Assembly: GCA_036489315.1 (NCBI GenBank)
Contig: DASXFZ010000022.1
Coordinates: forward strand, 62,001-126,000
Length of the DNA stretch: 64,000 nucleotides
Source of the DNA: Candidatus Cybelea sp.
GTDB taxonomy: Bacteria; Vulcanimicrobiota; Vulcanimicrobiia; Vulcanimicrobiales; Vulcanimicrobiaceae
Direction: 5' to 3'
Shown here: positions 17,556-26,091 of the stretch, piece after piece
How positions within the stretch are numbered: position 1 is the stretch's first letter
Layout: each line of letters opens with the position of its first letter
Translations under genes and position numbers: made by a program
The notes under the pieces: generated by a model
Database searches by the model: none
The model's input: the letters and a program-made list of their open reading frames with translations, nothing else
What the model was told of the DNA's origin: nothing

Positions 17556-18359
17556 CTAGACTTGCCGCGCTAGCCACGCGCGCAGCGCTTCGTTGGTGCA
17601 TCCGGGGTCCTCGAGCATCGGCAGATGCGCGCTGTTCGCGCAAACCGCCAGCTCGCCGCGCGGAAAATGCCGCGTCATCGTACGCGCCTCTTCTTCCCCG
17701 ACGACCGTGTCGTTTGCCCCGGCGATGACCAGCACCGGTACGTCGAGGTCCTCCGCGATATCCTCCGCCGGCGCGCGCAGCGCCATCCCGCGAAGCGTCG
17801 CGGCCGCACCCGCCGGATCGTTGGCACGGGCTATGCGATAGACGTTTTCGGCGATTTGCGGCTGCTTTGAAACGGTTTGCGGAGCGAGCAGTCGCGGCAC
17901 GATGGCCTCGACAATCGGCTCGATGCTCTTCTCGCGATCGGCGCGATCCGCCAGCTCTCGCCGCCTCCGCGCTTCTTGCGGGGTGTCGGCCCGCAAGCGG
18001 CTAGCAATCAACGCGAGGCCCTCCACCCGTTCGATAAACATCCGCGCAAACGCGAGCGCAACGTATCCGCCCAGCGAGTGTCCCGCGATCGCCGCACGCT
18101 CGATGCCGAGCGCGTCGAGAACGAGTGCGACGTCGGCGGCGAGCGTTTCCATTAGATATGGACCATCGGGCGAGCTCGATGCACCGGAGCCTCGAAGGTC
18201 TGGACGAACGACACAAAACTCGCGCTCGAGAGCTAGCGACTGCGCGTCGAAGATGCTCGCAGAGAGTGGGAATCCATGGATCAAAACGACCGCGTTACGG
18301 TGTTGTCGCCCGCTTACGCGCGCTTCGATGCGCGCTCCGTCATCGGCCAAAACTTGCAT
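17556..18359 (-). CDS. Alpha/beta hydrolase
   Basis: 267-residue alpha/beta-hydrolase-fold enzyme. The oxyanion strand VVLIHGF (24-30), nucleophile elbow GHSLGG with S95, the acid in AGANDTVV and the catalytic histidine in NSAHLPML are present in order. It resembles esterases, lactonases and 3-oxoadipate enol-lactonase-like proteins; the substrate is not decidable. I use ATG 18359 rather than the TTG four codons earlier. Divergent from the histone-like gene; its start region overlaps the -35 element of that gene's promoter. Confidence 0.85.
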   Translation of the reverse strand: MQVLADDGARIEARVSGRQHRNAVVLIHGFPLSASIFDAQSLALEREFCVVRPDLRGSGASSSPDGPYLMETLAADVALVLDALGIERAAIAGHSLGGYVALAFARMFIERVEGLALIASRLRADTPQEARRRRELADRADREKSIEPIVEAIVPRLLAPQTVSKQPQIAENVYRIARANDPAGAAATLRGMALRAPAEDIAEDLDVPVLVIAGANDTVVGEEEARTMTRHFPRGELAVCANSAHLPMLEDPGCTNEALRAWLARQV

Positions 18360-18382
18360 TGACGCTCGCAATACGGTATAAG
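18354..18382 (+). promoter_or_regulatory. Sigma-70-like promoter of the histone-like gene
   Basis: TTGCAT at 18354-18359, a 17-bp spacer, and TATAAG at 18377-18382. A 6-bp stem-loop (CTGGTC ... GACCAG, 18396-18414) lies in the resulting leader about 20 bp before the start codon. Confidence 0.5.
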
Positions 18383-18437
18383 AAGGGCAATACCCCTGGT
18401 CGCTTGGTGACCAGAGAAAGGATGACTCGTACCAACA

Positions 18438-18743
18438 ATGGCAGTTCGAAAGAAAGCCGCTCGCAAGGCCGTGAGAAAAGCGGTCGTGGGAGCGTTGGTC
18501 CGCAAAGCGATCCGCAAGAAGGTGCGACGAAAGCTGGTTCGTAAGGCCGTTCGCCGCAAAGTTGCGCGCAAGATCGTGCGCAGGAAAGTCCGCCGCAAAG
18601 CGGTCCGCAAGGCGGTTCGCAGAAAGGTGGCCCGCAAGGTGGTTCGCAAGAAAGTGGCTCGCAAAGTAGCCCGCAAGGCCGTTCGCAAGAAGGTGGCCCG
18701 CAAGGTAGTCCGCAAGCGCGTCCGGCGCAAAAAGGCCGCCTAA
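18438..18743 (+). CDS. Histone H1-like, extremely basic repeat protein
   Basis: 101 residues built from only eight amino acids (M, A, V, R, K, G, L, I), with 54 Lys or Arg and no acidic residue. It is a run of degenerate RKAVRKKVARKVV-type repeats, resembling the lysine/alanine-rich tails of bacterial histone H1-like proteins (Hc1, BpH1 and similar), here with much Arg and Val. It presumably binds DNA or RNA by charge and may compact the nucleoid. The DNA is also repetitive, so copy number may vary between strains. It has its own promoter and a strong terminator and so is monocistronic. Confidence 0.75.
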   Translation: MAVRKKAARKAVRKAVVGALVRKAIRKKVRRKLVRKAVRRKVARKIVRRKVRRKAVRKAVRRKVARKVVRKKVARKVARKAVRKKVARKVVRKRVRRKKAA

Positions 18744-18783
18744 CCTCGAACCTTCATGATTCCGCCGGTGCGGAATTGATTAA

Positions 18784-18811
18784 GCGAGCCGCCTACGCGG
18801 CTCGCTTTTTT
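18784..18811. terminator. Strong bidirectional rho-independent terminator
   Basis: Perfect 9-bp stem GCGAGCCGC / GCGGCTCGC with a CTAC loop, followed by six T residues. It ends the histone-like gene on the plus strand. On the minus strand the stem lies just behind the MFS stop codon, but no comparable T-run follows in that direction. Confidence 0.88.
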
Positions 18812-20022
18812 CATACGGTCCGCACGGCCGGCGCGCAGAGCCAGGTCGCCGCAAAGAGCACCGCGCAGACCGCGCCGGCAAAGGCGAACGTTTCGCGCAG
18901 CCCGGCTACCGCGCCGATCGCACCGTCGACCAGCGACCCGAGCGGCACGACGCCGATGGCAATCATCGTGTAAACGGAGAGCGCTCGCCCACGCACTTCG
19001 TCCGGCGAAAGCATCTGAATCAGCGTGTTCGTGGCGCCCATCATCGCCATCGTTCCGACACCGATCGCAAACAGCACGCCCAGCGCCACCTGCAGCGACG
19101 GGACGAACGCCAGCACGAGCAGCCCGACCGACATCAGCATCCCCGATTGGAGCCATAGGCGCGAGCGCCGCTCCCGTCCGGCGAAGTACGCGGTGACGAG
19201 CGCCCCGCCGAAACCGCCGACTCCGATTGCCGAGACCGCCCAACCCAAGCCGCGAGGGCCGGCGTGCAGAACGTTGACCGTAAACGCCGCGATGAGCTGG
19301 CTGTAGGGCCGGACCAAGATGGCGGTAACGAACTGACCGAAGACGATCCAGCGAAGCGCGGGATGCCGCACGATGAACGCGATGCCTTGGTGCATCGCGC
19401 GCAACGGCGGTTCGCGATGGCGCACCACCGGCGGCGACGGACTCATCATCACCACCGCGACGACGACTGCGAGCGTCGCGGCCGCGTTGAAATAGAAAGC
19501 GCCGGAGACGCCGATCCACACGATCAGCAGGCCCGCGACGGCCGGCCCGACGACCGCCGGCGCGTTGAACGCGACCGAGTTGAGACCGATCGCGTTTCCG
19601 ACATATTGGCGGTCGACGAGCAACGGTACCCAGCTCTGGCGCACGGGCGAGTCGAACGCGTTGGCGGCCGAATTCACCGCCGAAAGCACGACGAGACCGG
19701 CGAGATTCAAGGTATTCGTCGTCGCCAGCAGGGCGAGCACCAATGCGGCCAGCGCCATCGTCGTGTTGGTTACCAGCAAGACGCGCCGTCGCGGAAGCGC
19801 ATCGGCGGCGACTCCGGCCAGCGGCGAGAAGAGCAGTACCGGAATCGCTCGAGCGGCGCCCAGTATGCCGAGGTCGAGCGCGGCGTGATGCGCCGAGCCG
19901 GCCATCCTCGCGACGAAGAACCCCATCGCCGTAAACTGCATCCACGTCCCAAGGTTGGAGACGAGCAGACCGATCCACAGAAGGCGAAAGTCGCGATAGC
20001 GAAGCGGGGCCGCGAACGTCAC
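18811..20022 (-). CDS. MFS transporter (EntS/enterobactin-exporter-like, 12 TM)
   Basis: 403-residue major facilitator superfamily permease with about 12 hydrophobic segments. The N terminus reads PLRYRDFRLLWIG and the first cytoplasmic loop has PLAGVAADALPRRR, as in the MFS_3 group of drug and siderophore exporters. The start is a GTG that overlaps the stop of the upstream kinase (GTGA); the much longer frame upstream retraces the kinase gene. The transported compound is unknown. Cotranscribed with the cytidylate-kinase-like gene. Confidence 0.85.
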   Translation of the reverse strand: MTFAAPLRYRDFRLLWIGLLVSNLGTWMQFTAMGFFVARMAGSAHHAALDLGILGAARAIPVLLFSPLAGVAADALPRRRVLLVTNTTMALAALVLALLATTNTLNLAGLVVLSAVNSAANAFDSPVRQSWVPLLVDRQYVGNAIGLNSVAFNAPAVVGPAVAGLLIVWIGVSGAFYFNAAATLAVVVAVVMMSPSPPVVRHREPPLRAMHQGIAFIVRHPALRWIVFGQFVTAILVRPYSQLIAAFTVNVLHAGPRGLGWAVSAIGVGGFGGALVTAYFAGRERRSRLWLQSGMLMSVGLLVLAFVPSLQVALGVLFAIGVGTMAMMGATNTLIQMLSPDEVRGRALSVYTMIAIGVVPLGSLVDGAIGAVAGLRETFAFAGAVCAVLFAATWLCAPAVRTV

Positions 20023-20627
20023 GCGCGCGCTCGCACGGCCGCCACGATCGTCGCGCAACTCTGCGCGACGTCGAGGCGCGACGTGTCGATGCAGAGATCG
20101 TAGTTCCGCATGTCGCCAAACGTCAGCCCGTACCACTGGCGGATGTAGGCGGTGCGTGCCCGGTCGATCCGATCGACCTCGGTCTGCGCGACTTCGGGGG
20201 AGACGTTGGAGGTTTTCACGACGTGGGCTATCCGCCAATCGCGCGGAGCGTGCATGAAGACCCGAAGAACATCGGGCCGCTCTCCCAGGATCGCGTAGGC
20301 TCCCCGCCCGACGATCACGCAGCGCCCTGCGGATGCAGCGTCGCGCACCGCTTGAGCGACGGCCTGTGCAAGCTCCTCGTCGAGCGGTTGCGTCGCCGCG
20401 GCCTCGGCGAGCTCCGGCGTCGCGCGTTCGAGACTGTCGATCAGCCGCTCTCCCAACGACCGTGGCGAATCTTCGCTCGCCTCAACGGCCTCGGGCGTGA
20501 TGCGCAGCCGCTTTGCCACGACCACGGGCAGCTGCCGATCGACGTAGTCGTATCCCAACGTCTCGGCGGCCCGCGAGGCAATCGCGAGCGCGCCGGATCC
20601 GTATTCGTTCGAGACCGTTACGATCAC
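20019..20627 (-). CDS. Cytidylate-kinase-like family protein
   Basis: 202 residues, family Cytidylate_kin2. The N terminus VIVTVSNEYGSGALAIA corresponds to the modified P-loop of the family (ISREYGSGG); the later GRGAYAIL and VDRIDRARTAYIRQWYG segments also fit. These proteins are presumed nucleotide or small-molecule kinases whose substrate is rarely known. I choose GTG 20627 because it places the P-loop at the N terminus; a TTG at 20645 is possible. It is divergent from the ABC ATPase with only 5 bp between start codons. Confidence 0.8.
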   Translation of the reverse strand: MIVTVSNEYGSGALAIASRAAETLGYDYVDRQLPVVVAKRLRITPEAVEASEDSPRSLGERLIDSLERATPELAEAAATQPLDEELAQAVAQAVRDAASAGRCVIVGRGAYAILGERPDVLRVFMHAPRDWRIAHVVKTSNVSPEVAQTEVDRIDRARTAYIRQWYGLTFGDMRNYDLCIDTSRLDVAQSCATIVAAVRARA

Positions 20628-20632
20628 CGGGG

Positions 20633-21682
20633 ATGAAATACGCAATGGCGAATCGCCGTGTCCTGCCGATCGTAGAAGCGCGCGACCTGCGCAAGGTCTT
20701 TCGGACGACGAAGCGCACGCCGGGAGCACTCGGCGCGCTGCGCTCCCTCTTCACGCGCGAATACGAGGAGCGGGTCGCCGTCGGCGGGGTTTCGTTCGCG
20801 CTCGAGCCCGGCGAGCTGGTCGGCTACATCGGCCCGAACGGTGCCGGCAAGTCCACAACCATCAAGATGCTCACCGGCATCCTGGTTCCCACCTCCGGCG
20901 AGGTCCGAGTCGCCGGCCTCGTGCCGTGGAGAAGCCGTAAGGAGAACGCGCGCAACATCGGTGTGGTCTTCGGCCAGCGCAGCCAACTCTATTGGGATCT
21001 TCCGCTCATCGAGTCATTCGAACTCCTGCGGGCGATCTACGGCGTTCCCGCCGATCGCTATCGCCGGAACCTGGGCGAGTTTGTCGAGATCCTCGAGATG
21101 GAGGATTTTCTGCGAACCCCGGTACGCCAGTTGTCGCTCGGCCAGCGGATGCGCGGGGATTTTGCGGCGGCACTACTGCACGGCCCGCGCGTCGTCTACC
21201 TGGACGAGCCGACGATCGGGCTCGACGTCGTCGCAAAGCAGGCGATTCGCGAGTTCATCGCGCGGATCAACGCCGAGCGCAACGCAACGATCGTCCTGAC
21301 GACCCACGACCTCGCGGACGTGGAGCGGCTCTGCCGGCGAATCGTACTGATCGATAACGGCTCGCTCATCTACGACGGCGACATCGATCGCATCAAGAGC
21401 GAGTACGGCCGCTTCCGCACGCTCGTCGTGCGTTTCTGCGAGCCGATCGCCCATCCGGAGCTCGAAGGCACGGAGCTTGCCGGCGTCGAGGATTCGGTCG
21501 CGCGATTCCGCTTCGATCGCAACCGGCAGCGCGCGGATCTGCTCGTGCGGCAAGCGAGCGAGCGATATCCTGTAGAGGACGTGAGCCTGGAGGAGCCCGA
21601 TCTCGAATCGATCATTCGGCGCATCTACATCGAAGGCTACGAAGAGCGCCCAGAAGAGCGGCCAAAGGAGGGCGCGCGATGA
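20633..21682 (+). CDS. ABC exporter ATP-binding protein
   Basis: 349-residue ABC-2-type ATPase. Walker A GPNGAGKST (67-75), signature LSLGQ (167-171), Walker B VVYLDEP (187-193) and the H-loop TTHDLADVERL are present, followed by a C-terminal domain typical of ATPases paired with the PF06182 (ABC2_membrane_6) permeases. It probably energises the two such permeases at 22443 and 24096. A second in-frame ATG lies at 20645. The substrate is unknown. The next gene starts inside its stop codon (ATGA). Confidence 0.88.
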   Translation: MKYAMANRRVLPIVEARDLRKVFRTTKRTPGALGALRSLFTREYEERVAVGGVSFALEPGELVGYIGPNGAGKSTTIKMLTGILVPTSGEVRVAGLVPWRSRKENARNIGVVFGQRSQLYWDLPLIESFELLRAIYGVPADRYRRNLGEFVEILEMEDFLRTPVRQLSLGQRMRGDFAAALLHGPRVVYLDEPTIGLDVVAKQAIREFIARINAERNATIVLTTHDLADVERLCRRIVLIDNGSLIYDGDIDRIKSEYGRFRTLVVRFCEPIAHPELEGTELAGVEDSVARFRFDRNRQRADLLVRQASERYPVEDVSLEEPDLESIIRRIYIEGYEERPEERPKEGAR

Positions 21683-22434
21683 TTCTATCAAGCAACACGA
21701 AGCGGCCGAAGGTCCACTCGAGCGCTTACGTCGCGCCGACCGCCACGATCGGCGGAGAGGTAACGGTCGGAGCCGGCTGCGCGATATTGCACGGCGCGGT
21801 CGTCGTCGCGGAGGGCGCCCCGATCACCATCGGTTCCGACACGGTCGTCATGGAGAACGCCGTGCTCAAGGCCAGCGGCGGAAGCGCGCTGCAGTTTCCG
21901 CTGCGCATCGGCAGCCGCTGCATCGTCGGCCCGCAGGCGTACGTCGTCGGCGCGACGATCGGAGACGGCTGTTTCATTGCCAGCGGGGCGAAGATATTCA
22001 ACGGCGCCACGCTGGAGGACGGCAGCGGCGTGGCGCTCGGCGCAATCGTTCACGTAAACTCGCGCCTCACCAAAGGCGGCAGCGTTCCAATGCAGCACAT
22101 CGCGCTCGGCGACCCGGCCATCGTCTATCCCCCGGAGAAGGCGCCCGAACTCCACGCAAAGATACAGTTCTTCGCCGACGTCTTCAACTTGGAGGGAACC
22201 GACGCGCCGCGCGCTCGCGCGGCCGAGGCGTATTCGAAGTTTCTGCGAAAGGTTCACGCGCAAGACTCCGCGCTCGACGAGCATCGAAACGTCAAGCCGC
22301 CGCGTCGTTCGGGAGAGGAGCCGCCGCCCACACAGGTGGCCGAGGTCGACAAAGTCGTCGACGTCATGATGCTCGAGCTCGAAGAGATGGAGCAGCGCCG
22401 CCAAGCGGCGATCAAACGGCAAAAAGGCCGCTAG
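21679..22434 (+). CDS. Left-handed beta-helix (hexapeptide) protein, gamma-carbonic-anhydrase-like
   Basis: 251 residues. Residues about 10-150 carry hexapeptide repeats (for example ATIGGEVTVGAGCAI and TIGDGCFIASGAKIF), giving a left-handed beta-helix as in gamma-class carbonic anhydrases and acyltransferases. The C-terminal about 90 residues form a charged helical tail ending in QRRQAAIKRQKGR. It overlaps the ABC ATPase by 4 nt and is followed 8 bp later by a permease gene, so it is embedded in the exporter operon. Zinc-ligand histidines are not obvious in the classical spacing, so enzymatic activity is uncertain. Confidence 0.78.
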   Translation: MILSSNTKRPKVHSSAYVAPTATIGGEVTVGAGCAILHGAVVVAEGAPITIGSDTVVMENAVLKASGGSALQFPLRIGSRCIVGPQAYVVGATIGDGCFIASGAKIFNGATLEDGSGVALGAIVHVNSRLTKGGSVPMQHIALGDPAIVYPPEKAPELHAKIQFFADVFNLEGTDAPRARAAEAYSKFLRKVHAQDSALDEHRNVKPPRRSGEEPPPTQVAEVDKVVDVMMLELEEMEQRRQAAIKRQKGR

Positions 22435-22442
22435 GAGTCCGT

Positions 22443-23240
22443 TTGGAGGCGGCGCTTCTTCCGTATATCGAGTTCGCAAAGAAAGCGTTCGCGCGCGAGG
22501 CTACCTACCGGGTCGAGGTGCTCACCGAGATCGGCTCGCTGGTCCTTCGCGTCTATATCCTGCGCTCGCTCTGGACCGCGCTCTACACGCAGAACGCCGC
22601 GCCGGCCGGCCTGCCGCTGCACTCGATGATCACCTATGCAACGGTTGCGATGTTGATGTCGCTGATCCTCGAGGTCGACGCGACGCGCCTCATTCGCGAA
22701 AAGATTCGTGAAGGGACGATCGCGACCGATTTGATGAAGCCGATCAGCGTGCCGTTCTACTTCTTCAGCGACGGACTCGGGCAGACGGTGCTGCACGGGC
22801 TGCTCGTCATACCGTCGCTGCTCTGCGCGTTGCTGCTCGTGCACATCGACGTTCCGCCGCCCGCAACGTTCGGCGTCTTCCTCGTAACGTTTGCGATCGG
22901 TTATGGAGTGAACTTTTTTCTCAACTTCTTGATGAACTGCATCGCCTTCTGGACGCTCGAAACGTTTGCCGCACAGCTGATCGTACGCTGGGCGTCCGAT
23001 CTGCTCTCCGGCCAGATCATCCCGTTGACGTTTTTCCCAGGCCTCTTAGGCCGGCTCGTCTTCGCACTGCCGTTTGCGGCGATCTACTCGACGCCGTTGC
23101 TGATCTACGTCGGCATCATTCCGCCCTCGCAATGGGCGATCAGCATCGGCGTACAGGTCCTCTGGCTCCTACTCTTCGCCGCGCTCTCCTCACTGGTTTG
23201 GCAGGCCGCCGCGCGTCGCGTCGTCATCCAAGGCGGATGA
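22443..23240 (+). CDS. ABC-2 permease subunit 1 (PF06182-type)
   Basis: 265-residue integral membrane protein with about six hydrophobic segments and the EGTIATDLMKPISVPFYF cytoplasmic coupling segment characteristic of the ABC2_membrane_6 permeases. It begins at a TTG with a GGAG ribosome-binding site 6 nt upstream. Together with the ATPase at 20633 and the paralogous permease at 24096 it should form a heteromeric exporter. Confidence 0.85.
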   Translation: MEAALLPYIEFAKKAFAREATYRVEVLTEIGSLVLRVYILRSLWTALYTQNAAPAGLPLHSMITYATVAMLMSLILEVDATRLIREKIREGTIATDLMKPISVPFYFFSDGLGQTVLHGLLVIPSLLCALLLVHIDVPPPATFGVFLVTFAIGYGVNFFLNFLMNCIAFWTLETFAAQLIVRWASDLLSGQIIPLTFFPGLLGRLVFALPFAAIYSTPLLIYVGIIPPSQWAISIGVQVLWLLLFAALSSLVWQAAARRVVIQGG

Positions 23241-23270
23241 CGAACGGGGGTCCAGTTCGCTTTTTGCTTT
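23241..23270 (+). terminator. Weak terminator-like hairpin after permease 1
   Basis: CGAAC and GTTCG form a 5-bp stem around a 9-nt loop, followed by two T-rich tracts (CTTTTTGCTTTTT). It lies between permease 1 and the convergent pirin gene. The stem is short, so it may only attenuate. Confidence 0.4.
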
Positions 23271-24017
23271 TTATCGGGCCGTTTCGGGGACCTCGGGTAC
23301 GTCCCAGAGCACGAGCTCGGCCTCGCCGCTGACGCGCAGCTCCGGGACGTCGTAGAAGCGCACCGCGTCGCCCGCCAAAAGCCCGCTGCCGTTCGCTTGC
23401 ACCGATCCGGAGGCGACGAAGAGAAACCCATATCGGTTCGGGGCAACTTTTGCTTCGAGCACGCGATCCGCACCGCTGAGCCGGGCGACTTTGAACGTCG
23501 CGTCCTGCGTGATTCGAATCGGCGCTGCAACGTCGGGATCGCCGCTGACCACGTCGAGCCAGCGATCGCGCCGATCGCCTTCGTCCAGCGCCAGCTGCCC
23601 GTAGGAAGGCGGCGTTCCTACACGCCCCGGGAGAACCCACATCTGCACGAGGTGCAGCGGCTCGACCGGATCGTTGTTGTACTCGCTATGGCGAACGCCG
23701 GTGCCGGCACTCATGAACTGGACCCCGCCGGGCCCGACGACACCGTGATTGCCGATGCTGTCGCGGTGGGCGAGTTCTCCGGAAAGGACGTACGTGACGA
23801 TCTCCATGTCGCGGTGCGGGTGCTCTGGAAAGCCTTCGCCCCCTTGGATGGTATCGTCGTTGAAGACGCGCAGCGCCCCCCAGTTGAGGTTCGCCGGGTC
23901 GTAATAATCCGCGAAGCTGAACGAATAATAGGTATCGAGCCAGCCGGCATCGACGTGCTCCCGCGACGCGGCCGGGATCACCTGAAAAACGGGTAGACGC
24001 GAAGTTACCGTGCTCAT
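23271..24017 (-). CDS. Pirin family protein (bicupin)
   Basis: 248 residues, two cupin domains. Metal ligands are expected at H66 and H68 (PEHPHRDMEI) and at the His and Glu of VRHSEYN in the first cupin; this region is the pirin signature. Pirins act as quercetin 2,3-dioxygenases or redox-sensing iron proteins. ATG 24017 has an AGAGAGG ribosome-binding site just upstream. It lies antisense between the two permease genes of the ABC exporter, so it splits what was probably one operon. Confidence 0.87.
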   Translation of the reverse strand: MSTVTSRLPVFQVIPAASREHVDAGWLDTYYSFSFADYYDPANLNWGALRVFNDDTIQGGEGFPEHPHRDMEIVTYVLSGELAHRDSIGNHGVVGPGGVQFMSAGTGVRHSEYNNDPVEPLHLVQMWVLPGRVGTPPSYGQLALDEGDRRDRWLDVVSGDPDVAAPIRITQDATFKVARLSGADRVLEAKVAPNRYGFLFVASGSVQANGSGLLAGDAVRFYDVPELRVSGEAELVLWDVPEVPETAR

Positions 24018-24095
24018 GGCCTCTCTGACCGCCGGGGCCTCCCGCCGGGTTGCGCCGGGGATGGGGAACCGCCGGAGGGGCACGAAGGGCTAAAC

Positions 24096-24890
24096 ATGCT
24101 CGGCGCCTACGCGCAGTACTGGCGGATCAATATCCTCACGATGCTCGAGTACCGAGCCAACTTCGTGATGTGGTTCTTCTTCACGATTATCTACCACGGC
24201 GTCGCGCTCGGCGCGCTCTACGTGACGATGGAGCACTTTCCGTCGATGAACGGCTGGAGCTTCCGCGAGATATTCTTCCTCTACGCGCTCTGGATGTGCG
24301 GGCACGAACTCCACAACACGCTGTTCTTCACCGTCGTCAGCGTCCCGGAGTACGTGCGCGAAGGCCGCTTCGACCGTTTCCTCGTGCGCCCGCTCGACGC
24401 GCTCTTCCAGGTCCTGACCGTGCCGCAGCAAATCGTGCCCGACGGCTTGATCCTCGGCGTCGCGACGCTCGTCGTCGCGACGCAGGCGGCGGGAGTGCGC
24501 GTCGACTGGTTTTTCGTGCTCTTCGTTCCGTGTATCGTCGCCGGCGGCGCGCTGATCGACCTCGGCATTTCGTTAGCGATCGCCACGCTTTCGTTCTGGG
24601 TGATCCGCGTCGACACGCTGCGCTGGGTCGTGATGTCCCTGGAACAGGATTTCACGAGGTACCCGATCAGCATCTACAACCGCGGCGTGCGCATCGTCCT
24701 CGCCTTCGTTCTGCCGTTTGCCTTCATGAACTACTTCCCCGCAGCGTACTTTTTGCAGAAGGCCGATACGGGGCTGCACCTCAGTCCGGCGATCGGTTTG
24801 GTCACCCCCGCGATCGGCCTAGCGTGGTTCGGCGCCTCCTACGTTTTCTGGATCTTCGGTTTGCGGCACTACCAAGGAACGGGGTCGTGA
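24096..24890 (+). CDS. ABC-2 permease subunit 2 (PF06182-type)
   Basis: 264-residue membrane protein with about six hydrophobic segments, paralogous in layout to permease 1 and carrying the matching coupling segment REGRFDRFLVRPLDALFQ. An AAGGG ribosome-binding site precedes the ATG. Such permeases normally come as adjacent pairs with one ATPase; here a pirin gene on the opposite strand separates them. The stop overlaps the GTG start of the next gene. Confidence 0.85.
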   Translation: MLGAYAQYWRINILTMLEYRANFVMWFFFTIIYHGVALGALYVTMEHFPSMNGWSFREIFFLYALWMCGHELHNTLFFTVVSVPEYVREGRFDRFLVRPLDALFQVLTVPQQIVPDGLILGVATLVVATQAAGVRVDWFFVLFVPCIVAGGALIDLGISLAIATLSFWVIRVDTLRWVVMSLEQDFTRYPISIYNRGVRIVLAFVLPFAFMNYFPAAYFLQKADTGLHLSPAIGLVTPAIGLAWFGASYVFWIFGLRHYQGTGS

Positions 24891-25771
24891 AGCGCGCCGC
24901 ATTCTTGGCCGGCGGCGGCGCCGCCCTGCTTTCCGGTCGCGCAGTCGCACGCTCTCTCAATCTCCGCATCGCCCGCATCGCCGGCGAGCTGCCCGGCAGG
25001 ATCGGCGTCTACGCGCGCACGCTCGTGCCGGGCGCGCCGCTGGCCGCCTACCACGCCGGCGAGCACTTCCCAACCGCGTCGGTCATCAAAGTGCTCGTGA
25101 TGACGACGGCCTATGCGAAGCAGGAGGCGCATCCCGGCGCGCTCTCCGCGGTCGTCGTCTATCGCAGCGGCGATTTGATCGGCGGCTCCGACTTCATGGC
25201 GAGCGCGCGAGACGGCCAACGATTTACCGTCGCCGAGCTGATCGTCCCGATGATCACGGTGAGCGACAACACGGCCGCGAATCTGCTGATCGGACACTTC
25301 GGCGTCCACGCGATCAACGCCGTGGGAAAGCGAGCGGGAATGACTCGAACGCACCTCGCGCGCAAGTTCCTCGACTACTCGGCCATCGCGCATCACAACG
25401 ACAACGTGTCGACACCGGCCGATATGGGACACCTGCTCTACCTCATCGAGCTCGGCGCGCACGAGGGAATCCCGACGATCGTCAGCCCGCGTCACTGCCG
25501 CGCGATGCTCGACATCATGCGCGGTCAAACCGACCGCGACGGAATACCGGCGGCGCTTCCGGCGCACACCGCGGTGGCTAACAAGACCGGCGAGATCGAA
25601 GGGACGCGCAACGACGTCGCGGTCGTGTCACCCTACGGCGGCGATCCGTTCGTTTTGGCGATCATGACGAAGGACGCATACGACTACGCCGCCGCGTACG
25701 CGGCGATCCACGCGGTTACTCGCGATGTCTATCTTTCCGCGCGCAGGCGCTACGCCTCGCCCGCAAGTTGA
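24887..25771 (+). CDS. Exported class A beta-lactamase-like serine hydrolase
   Basis: 294 residues with a signal peptide (about 1-22). The three class A motifs are present: SVIK (S65-K68), SDN (S126-N128) and KTG (K233-G235). The usual omega-loop Glu-x-x-Leu-Asn is not evident, so it may be a D,D-carboxypeptidase or another hydrolase and not a true lactamase. GTG 24887 overlaps the stop of permease 2 (GTGA), suggesting it is the last gene of the exporter operon; a longer upstream frame only retraces the permease. The C terminus overlaps the convergent GIY-YIG gene by 22 nt. Confidence 0.83.
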   Translation: MKRAAFLAGGGAALLSGRAVARSLNLRIARIAGELPGRIGVYARTLVPGAPLAAYHAGEHFPTASVIKVLVMTTAYAKQEAHPGALSAVVVYRSGDLIGGSDFMASARDGQRFTVAELIVPMITVSDNTAANLLIGHFGVHAINAVGKRAGMTRTHLARKFLDYSAIAHHNDNVSTPADMGHLLYLIELGAHEGIPTIVSPRHCRAMLDIMRGQTDRDGIPAALPAHTAVANKTGEIEGTRNDVAVVSPYGGDPFVLAIMTKDAYDYAAAYAAIHAVTRDVYLSARRRYASPAS

Positions 25772-26091
25772 ACTCGGCAGCCGTAGACTTCGCGGGACCG
25801 CAACGCCGAGAGCTTCGCGGCACGCGTAAGCCGCTTGAAGCGAGCCTCCTGCGATTTTGCCAGCGCAAAGGTGCCCGGATGCCACCACGCGAGCAGCGAC
25901 ACGGGCAGCCGGCCGCGGGTATACTTTGCCGCCTTACGCTCCCGGTGCGCGAGCAGGCGGCGCGGCAAATCAACCGTAGCGCCGGTGTAGAGCGATCCAT
26001 CGCGGCAGCGGAGCACGTAGACGGCGGGTTCTGCGGCTAGTGCCTCTTGCGCATCAGGAGGATCGCACGGCGCCGTGCAACGTTGGGTCAT
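25750..26091 (-). CDS. GIY-YIG nuclease domain protein (UPF0213/YhbQ-like)
   Basis: 113 residues. The single GIY-YIG domain shows VYVLRCRDGSLYTGAT, then DLPRRLLAHRE and a late Glu-Arg-containing helix, as in YhbQ/UPF0213 proteins, which are small DNA nucleases with presumed repair roles. It starts at ATG 26091 and overlaps the divergent M28 peptidase start by 17 bp, so the two 5' ends are antisense. Unusually Pro/Ala-rich first 25 residues precede the domain. Confidence 0.8.
   Translation of the reverse strand: MTQRCTAPCDPPDAQEALAAEPAVYVLRCRDGSLYTGATVDLPRRLLAHRERKAAKYTRGRLPVSLLAWWHPGTFALAKSQEARFKRLTRAAKLSALRSREVYGCRVQLAGEA

Noticed and set aside
18314-18730. Minus-strand frame of repeating RTALRATFL units opposite the histone-like gene
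   Set aside because: It is only the complement of the tandem repeat; promoter, terminator and homology favour the plus-strand frame.
18438-18743. CRISPR or satellite array suggested by the short tandem DNA repeats
   Set aside because: Repeats are 12-15 bp, without spacers, and lie in a clean reading frame.
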